NCBI GenBank assembly: GCA_019745775.1
Contig: JAIESR010000110.1
Span: forward strand, 1 to 49,105
Length of the DNA stretch: 49,105 nt
Direction: 5' to 3'
Source of the DNA: Xanthobacteraceae bacterium
GTDB taxonomy: Bacteria > Pseudomonadota > Alphaproteobacteria > Rhizobiales > Xanthobacteraceae
The notes beneath the pieces were generated by a model. That model was not told the origin of the DNA. It searched no databases and was given only the letters and a program-made list of their open reading frames with translations. The position numbers were made by a program, and so were the translations under genes. This document shows positions 42,138 through 49,105 of this stretch, in pieces (the first letter of the stretch is position 1; each line of letters opens with the position of its first letter).

Positions 42138-42962
42138 TCAACCGTCGTTATGGTGGAAATACTGGTCCATGGTGCGCGAGGGCTCCGGACAACCGGCTTC
42201 ACCGATCACCCGTGCCGGGACGCCGGCCACGGTGGTGTTGTGCGGGACCGGCTTGAGCACGACCGAGCCCGCAGCAACGCGTGCGCAGTGCCCGATCTCG
42301 ATGTTGCCGATGATCTTCGCGCCCGCTCCCAGCATGACCCCGCGGCGGATCTTCGGATGGCGGTCCGAGTATTCCTTGCCGGTGCCACCGAGCGTGACGT
42401 CGTGCAGGATCGAAACGTCGTCCTCGATCACCGCCGTCTCGCCGACGACCAGGCCGGTGGCGTGGTCGAGGAAGATGCCGCGGCCGATCGGCGCCGCCGG
42501 GTGGATGTCAGTCTGAAATACCGCCGACGAACGGCTTTGCAGGTAGTAGGCGAAATCCTTGCGGTCCTTGCGCCACAGCCAGTGCGCCAGCCGATGCGTC
42601 TGCACGGCATGGAAGCCCTTGTAGTAGAGCACCGGCTCGAGGAAGCGATGGGTGGCCGGGTCGCGATCGAAGGTGGCGACGATGTCGGCGCGGAAGCACA
42701 GCCCGATCGAAGGATCGCTCTCGAGCGCGCCTTCATACACCTGCCGGATCAGCTCGGCCGGCACATCCGGGTGGTCGAGCCGCTGCGACACGCGGTGCAC
42801 CACCGCAGCTTCCAGGGTGTCGTGATGCAGGATGGTCGAATAAATGAACGTCGAAAGCTCGGGCTCGCGCCGCACGGCCTCTTCGGCCTCGTTGCGGATG
42901 CGCGCCCAAACCGGATCAACTGTGTCGAGCGCCTCTGCGGCTCGTGCGTGTCTCTGCGCCAT
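42138..42962 (-). CDS. cysE: Serine O-acetyltransferase
   Basis: The 274-residue enzyme makes O-acetylserine for cysteine synthesis. The N-terminal helical domain is followed by the left-handed beta helix with the active-site segment DHATGLVVGETAVIEDDVSILHDVTLGGTGKEYSDRHP at about residues 162-199, and a C-terminal tail after the helix (GVPARVIGEAGCPEPSRTMDQYF) that in this family can bind cysteine synthase or confer feedback control. The ATG at 42962 has GGAG upstream. The last residues do not end in the Ile that typically docks CysK, and the CysK here is a glutaredoxin fusion. Confidence 0.95.
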   Translation of the reverse strand: MAQRHARAAEALDTVDPVWARIRNEAEEAVRREPELSTFIYSTILHHDTLEAAVVHRVSQRLDHPDVPAELIRQVYEGALESDPSIGLCFRADIVATFDRDPATHRFLEPVLYYKGFHAVQTHRLAHWLWRKDRKDFAYYLQSRSSAVFQTDIHPAAPIGRGIFLDHATGLVVGETAVIEDDVSILHDVTLGGTGKEYSDRHPKIRRGVMLGAGAKIIGNIEIGHCARVAAGSVVLKPVPHNTTVAGVPARVIGEAGCPEPSRTMDQYFHHNDG

Positions 42963-43068
42963 CGGCGACTCCAGCGACTGGCCTTGGCGGGAACTTAGCA
43001 CAACTGCCCACCCAATTCGTATATGGCGGCAAAAAACAGACACTCCAGAGGGTTACCGGACGATTTTA

Positions 43069-43821
43069 TCAGGCCCGCTCAGCCCAAAAGTCGAGCACGC
43101 CCTGCTTGTAGACGCGATCGCCCACCGCCAGCATGTGATCGCGACCCGGGATGTCGAGCGCCCGCCCCTGCGGCAGCAGCGCGGCAAGCTCCTGCGCCGA
43201 GCCCGCGACGTCATCCTTGGTACCGACAGCGACGAGCACCGGCATCGTCAGCTTGGCGCAGTCGGGCCGCGACAGCGTCTGGCGCGACCCGCGGATGCAG
43301 GCCGCAAGCGCCTTCAGATCGGATTTGGTCTGTTCGGCAAAGGCGCGGAACGTCCGCCCCTGGGTATCTTTCACATCAGTCAATGATGGCGCCTCAAGCG
43401 CATCGGCGATCGATTCCGGCAACCCGACACCATCGACCAGCCGGATGCCGAGCCCCCCGAGAACGACGCTGCGCACGCGATTCGGATGCGCGCGCGCCAG
43501 GAACGCGCAGATGCGCGCCCCCATCGAGTAGCCCATGACGTCGGCGCACTCGACCCCAAGATGATCGAGCAGCGCCCGCACGTCCTCCGCCATCACCGCG
43601 CTGTAGTAGGCGGCGTGATCATAGAGCTTGGCCGAGGCGCCGTGGCCGCGGTTGTCGAGCGCGATCGCGCGGCGCCCGGCCCGCGTCAGGGTCGAGACCC
43701 AGCCCGGGTTGACCCAGTTCACCTCTTTGGTCGAAGCGAACCCATGGACGAGCACCACCGGCTCGCCCTCGCCTTCGTCGAGATAAGCGATATCGACGCC
43801 CTCGTTCCGTAAGATCGGCAT
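43069..43821 (-). CDS. Alpha/beta hydrolase
   Basis: The 250-residue cytoplasmic hydrolase shows the family in full: PVVLVHGFAST oxyanion loop, ALDNRGHGAS, the nucleophile elbow GYSMGA (Ser99), a candidate acid in VGTKDDVAG and a His in GRDHMLAVGD. The active site is complete. The substrate is unknown; the closest well-known types are esterases and lactone hydrolases. It lies 106 bases downstream of nothing co-directional (cysE follows it), and the membrane-protein gene upstream ends 17 bases before its start, so those two may be one transcript. Confidence 0.9.
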   Translation of the reverse strand: MPILRNEGVDIAYLDEGEGEPVVLVHGFASTKEVNWVNPGWVSTLTRAGRRAIALDNRGHGASAKLYDHAAYYSAVMAEDVRALLDHLGVECADVMGYSMGARICAFLARAHPNRVRSVVLGGLGIRLVDGVGLPESIADALEAPSLTDVKDTQGRTFRAFAEQTKSDLKALAACIRGSRQTLSRPDCAKLTMPVLVAVGTKDDVAGSAQELAALLPQGRALDIPGRDHMLAVGDRVYKQGVLDFWAERA

Positions 43822-43838
43822 GCGGCAATGCTAGACGC

Positions 43839-44954
43839 TCAAGCACGTGCCGTCATCGCCGCGTGGCGCTCGATCGCACGCAGCCGCCGGGCACGGCGGC
43901 GTTCGCAATAGCGCTCGGTGGCGCGTTCGCAGGTGCGCTTGAGCGCGACCACGAAGCCCAGCACCGTCAGCACCGCCCAGAGGATCCACCAGGCGAGATT
44001 AAAGGCGCTGGCAGCCAGGAACAGCGCGCCGCGACCGAACATCTTCAGGATAGCCCGCGTGCGGTTGCCCTTGACGTCCGCCAGCCGTGCAATACGCGCG
44101 ACGTCGCGCGGGCCCTGCGCGATCTTCAAGCCGTCGAGTGCGGCCTGCGTGCCGGCCTTGTTCTGGATGCGGCCGACCTCCCCGACCATCCGCACCAGGT
44201 CGCGGGATTTCTCGACCTTCACCGCCTCGCGCACGCCGCGGGCGGCCAGCGCCGGCTCCGTGATGCTCACATTGCTGACGGCGCGACGTAGCGCCGTCCA
44301 ATCGACGATCTCCCGCATCGTGCGGTTGAGATACGCGCTCATCTGCGTGGTCATGCGGCCGGTCTTGCGCGCCGCCTTGAGCACCGAGAGGCCGACGCGT
44401 GCCGGCGCGCCGGCCCCGAGCGTGGCGTAAGTGCCGGCGGTGAGCGCGATACCGACGCCGGCAAGGCCGAGCACCAGCTCGTCGGCGGGCTCGCCCGCCG
44501 CCATGCGCGAGCCTTCGCGGACCGCGTCGCGGATGTCGCCGAAGACGAAAAGATCGCCGAGCGCCGTGCCGGCCAGACCGACGAAATCCTGCGGCTCGCC
44601 GACGATGAACCCCTGTGCAAAGCTCGAGGCGGCGCGCTTGGCAGCGGCAGCCGACGAATTGGCATCCTCCACCCGCGCAACCAGCGCCGGGTCCACGGGC
44701 ACTTTGCGGTCGCGCGCCAGGTCGAGAAAGCTCTGGGCGAGGTCGGCGTCGCTGGCCTTGAGTGCGGCTTCGATCTCACGGCGGGCGACGTCGGCGTTGA
44801 ACGAGCGGTCGAGCGCGAGGTCGGCAAGCCGCACCGGATCGTCCTGCGCGGTCAGCAGCGCCTCGGCCTCGATGCCGCGCGGCACGATCGTCAGCGCCGC
44901 GATCACGCAGGCAAAGGCCGCGCCAAGCGGCAATGCAATCCGAGGGCCGTACAT
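43839..44954 (-). CDS. Membrane protein of unknown function
   Basis: The 371-residue protein starts with one transmembrane or signal segment (PLGAAFACVIAALTIVP, residues 8-25) and has further hydrophobic parts near 150-190 (LVLGLAGVGIALTAGTYATLG) and 305-340 (LFLAASAFNLAWWILWAVLTVLGFVVAL). The C-terminus is very basic (RRRARRLRAIERH). I recognise no domain. The ATG at 44954 was taken because it precedes the first helix; the frame is open for 90 codons more, but that part shows no recognisable coding feature. It lies 17 bases upstream of the hydrolase gene. Confidence 0.7.
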   Translation of the reverse strand: MYGPRIALPLGAAFACVIAALTIVPRGIEAEALLTAQDDPVRLADLALDRSFNADVARREIEAALKASDADLAQSFLDLARDRKVPVDPALVARVEDANSSAAAAKRAASSFAQGFIVGEPQDFVGLAGTALGDLFVFGDIRDAVREGSRMAAGEPADELVLGLAGVGIALTAGTYATLGAGAPARVGLSVLKAARKTGRMTTQMSAYLNRTMREIVDWTALRRAVSNVSITEPALAARGVREAVKVEKSRDLVRMVGEVGRIQNKAGTQAALDGLKIAQGPRDVARIARLADVKGNRTRAILKMFGRGALFLAASAFNLAWWILWAVLTVLGFVVALKRTCERATERYCERRRARRLRAIERHAAMTARA

Positions 44955-45202
44955 TGATTTTTGCGTTCTCCGCGCCCCACCCGGCCTCAACTGGTACCGG
45001 CGGATTGCGCCGGCAAGATGCCCGTCCGGAAAATTATCCGATTCGCGCGGTAGCCGCGGCGCCCGGGCCGCTGAGACGGAAGAAAGCCCAGCAAATCCGG
45101 GGCTTGCGTGGTTTAACGCTATGAATCCTTGAAGGCGGCCGCTATGGTGCGGCGCACGGAAGCGGCCATGACGGCCGCCGAATTCGGGCGTCGGATCGGA
45201 CC

Positions 45203-45451
45203 ATGGCGGAGAGCTACGTTCCACATTTCCACAACACGCCGGGCGTTCCGGTCATCGAGATCGGCGCCAAGGAATTCAAGTGCGTCGGCGCGGTGCCGCC
45301 GTTCGACCATCCGCACGTCTTCCTCGACATGGGCGACGCCACCGAGATCATCTGTCCCTATTGCTCGACCCTGTTCCGCGTCGATCCGAGCCTCGATCCC
45401 CACGCAGCGCGGCCGCCGGAATGCGCGCTGACCGAAACCGCCGCGGCCTGA
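45203..45451 (+). CDS. Zinc-finger protein of the NDUFS6/zf-CHCC type
   Basis: The 82-residue protein has the CHCC zinc-site pattern: CVG, later FDHPHVFL, and CPYCSTLFRV. This is the C-terminal part of mitochondrial complex I subunit NDUFS6, and in alphaproteobacteria a stand-alone protein linked to NADH:ubiquinone oxidoreductase assembly. The four ligands are all present. The gene is followed 27 bases later by the FAD monooxygenase gene; an operon is possible. Confidence 0.92.
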   Translation: MAESYVPHFHNTPGVPVIEIGAKEFKCVGAVPPFDHPHVFLDMGDATEIICPYCSTLFRVDPSLDPHAARPPECALTETAAA

Positions 45452-45478
45452 CGGAAGCAGCAATACGGAGACCCGGCC

Positions 45479-46672
45479 GTGACCTCCCCGCGCACCGTCG
45501 TCATCGCCGGCGCCGGGATCGGCGGGCTGACGGCGGCGATCGCGCTCGCCAAGCGCGGATTTCCCGTCTCCGTGATCGAGCAGGCTGAACGGCTGGAGGC
45601 AATCGGCGCCGGCATCCAGCTCTCGCCCAATGCATCGCGGGTGCTGGTCGCCCTTGGCCTCGAGGAACGGCTGACGCCCTATGTCGTCGTGCCGCAGGCC
45701 CTCAACGTCATGAATGCCCGCACCGGCCAGGTGCTCGCGCGCGCGGCGCTGGGCGATGCCGCTGTCAGGAGCTACGGTGCGCCGTATTGGGTCATCCATC
45801 GCGGCGACCTGCACACGGTGCTGCGCGAAACCATCGAGGCAACGCCGCTCATCGCATTGCAGCTCGGCGTGCGCGCGGAGGATTTCGCGGTCCACGACGG
45901 CGCTGTCACCGTTGGCGGCCGTAAAGGCGGGCAGCCGATCGAGACCCGCGGGGCTGCGCTGATCGGCGCCGACGGCCTGTGGTCGGTGCTGCGCGGGCGT
46001 CTGACGAACCCCATGCAGCCGCGCTTTGCGCGCCACAGCGCCTGGCGCGCACTGGTTCCGGCCGAGGCGGTTGCGCCGGCGCTGCGCGCGCTGACTGTCA
46101 ATCTGTGGCTCGGCCGGCACGCGCATCTCGTGCACTATCCGGTGCGCGGCGGCAGCCTCATCAACGTGGTCGCGATCCTGCGCGACCGCTGGCGCGAAGC
46201 CGGCTGGAGCGCGCCCGGCGATCGCGACGAGGTGCTCGCGCGCTTTCCCGCCGGCATGTGGCATGGAGCCCCGCGCGACCTGATCGCCGCCGCATCGGGT
46301 TGGCACAAATGGGCGCTCTATGACTGCCGTCCGCTCAAGCAGTGGGGCGCCGGCCCGGTGACGCTGCTTGGCGACGCCGCTCATCCGATGCTGCCCTATC
46401 TCGCGCAGGGTGCCGCGATGGCGATCGAGGATGCGGCGGTGCTGGCGCAATGCATGTCGCAGGCATCGGATGACCTTCCGGCAGCGCTGCGCCGCTACGA
46501 AGACAAGCGCCGCAAGCGCACCACACGCGCCCAGCGCGCCGCCCGCCGCAACGGCACCGTCTATCATATGGGCGGCGCGGAGGCGTTCCTGCGCGGCCTT
46601 GCGCTTGTTGCCATGCGCGGAACCGGATTGCTACGCCCGTACAACTGGCTCTATCACTGGCAGCCAGACTAA
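45479..46672 (+). CDS. FAD-dependent monooxygenase, salicylate hydroxylase-like
   Basis: The 397-residue flavoprotein has the N-terminal GxGxxG motif ([14 protein letters not shown]), the DG motif [12 protein letters not shown] and the GD motif [24 protein letters not shown]. These identify a class A aromatic-ring hydroxylase of the PHBH fold. The substrate is probably an aromatic acid, but family members vary. It uses a GTG start at 45479 preceded by CGGAGACC. It is followed by the copper-ATPase gene 41 bases later on the same strand, with no obvious functional link. Confidence 0.92.
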   Translation: MTSPRTVVIAGAGIGGLTAAIALAKRGFPVSVIEQAERLEAIGAGIQLSPNASRVLVALGLEERLTPYVVVPQALNVMNARTGQVLARAALGDAAVRSYGAPYWVIHRGDLHTVLRETIEATPLIALQLGVRAEDFAVHDGAVTVGGRKGGQPIETRGAALIGADGLWSVLRGRLTNPMQPRFARHSAWRALVPAEAVAPALRALTVNLWLGRHAHLVHYPVRGGSLINVVAILRDRWREAGWSAPGDRDEVLARFPAGMWHGAPRDLIAAASGWHKWALYDCRPLKQWGAGPVTLLGDAAHPMLPYLAQGAAMAIEDAAVLAQCMSQASDDLPAALRRYEDKRRKRTTRAQRAARRNGTVYHMGGAEAFLRGLALVAMRGTGLLRPYNWLYHWQPD

Positions 46673-46713
46673 GCGGCGCATATATCTGGCCAACCGCGCC
46701 TCGGATTTTCCCC

Positions 46714-49035
<2,322 letters not shown>

Positions 49036-49105
49036 AGCATTCCCCGGTTGCGATGAATCGATTGTGATCGGGCTGGGGATTCCCGGCTGATTTTGATTGT
49101 GAATC
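49036..49105. other. Window edge: possible start of a dispersed repeat
   Basis: After the ATPase stop the sequence starts GAGCATTCCCCGG and has GATTGTGATCGG, GGGGATTCCC and GATTGTGAATC near the right edge, with partial inverted symmetry (ATTCCCC against GGGGAT). Such AT-spiced short elements after genes recur in these genomes. It is cut by the window edge, so the assignment is tentative. Confidence 0.3.

Noticed and set aside
45119-46567. A 482-residue open frame on the minus strand opposite the FAD monooxygenase gene
   Set aside because: The plus strand encodes a full monooxygenase with GxGxxG, DG and GD motifs; the minus frame has no recognisable protein features.

Overview
The window looks like chromosomal DNA of a high-GC alphaproteobacterium of the order Hyphomicrobiales (Rhizobiales), close to the Bradyrhizobium / Rhodopseudomonas / Pseudolabrys group. 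I base this on protein content and gene order (folE with an IscU-like scaffold gene, gamma-carbonic anhydrase / DUF6949 / DUF3126 / cysE, tandem-PilZ with BTLCP), on GTGTCCCGGACGC-type palindromic repeats, and on TTAA-N7-TTAA motifs like those bound by CtrA. No species can be named from sequence alone. Most of it is ordinary chromosome; there is no phage, transposase or CRISPR array.

Layout. (1) 1-1718: the 5' end of a minus-strand TonB-dependent receptor gene under a well-formed cobalamin riboswitch, then a solute-binding protein gene on the plus strand. (2) 1728-5482: cutA and nadK start divergently; a small membrane-protein gene follows nadK and is bracketed by two copies of the nadK stop region; a palindromic repeat and an exported metallo-beta-lactamase-fold hydrolase follow. 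(3) 5712-8371: a membrane protein, a Tat-exported Acg-type nitroreductase and an alpha/beta hydrolase. (4) 8889-14069: a CelD/BcsL acyltransferase, then a signalling block of a CheY-like receiver, an Hpt protein broken by a one-base frameshift, a DUF2336 protein and a lytic transglycosylase, with CtrA-like motifs in the upstream regions.

(5) 14150-17382: MaoC hydratase and CitE-like lyase, hisI, folE and an IscU/NifU-like scaffold. (6) 17388-33569: a more variable stretch flanked by two paralogous periplasmic ClpP-fold (COG3904) proteins in opposite orientation. It holds a rhomboid protease, a CBS protein, a flavin reductase plus nitroreductase pair, secreted proteins of unknown role, a TPR gene remnant, an exported methyltransferase, an APC permease, a TctC-type binding protein, a NUDIX hydrolase, thrS, and a TAXI binding protein with a Sel1-like partner. 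(7) 33666-36974: yidD, a small conserved protein, then a PAS / tandem-PilZ / BTLCP cysteine-peptidase block. (8) 37137-42962: sulfur and amino-acid metabolism, with a cysteine synthase-glutaredoxin fusion behind an aminotransferase, gamma-carbonic anhydrase, small conserved proteins and cysE. (9) 43069-49035: alpha/beta hydrolase, a membrane protein, an NDUFS6-type zinc-finger protein, an FAD monooxygenase and a CPC-type copper P-ATPase with YHS and HMBD metal-binding domains.

The points most worth a second look are the CysK-glutaredoxin fusion, the duplicated nadK end around an inserted gene, the broken Hpt gene inside a putative CtrA-controlled phosphorelay, the paired COG3904 proteins, and the PAS/PilZ/BTLCP block. 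I did not find a clearly new multi-gene system.
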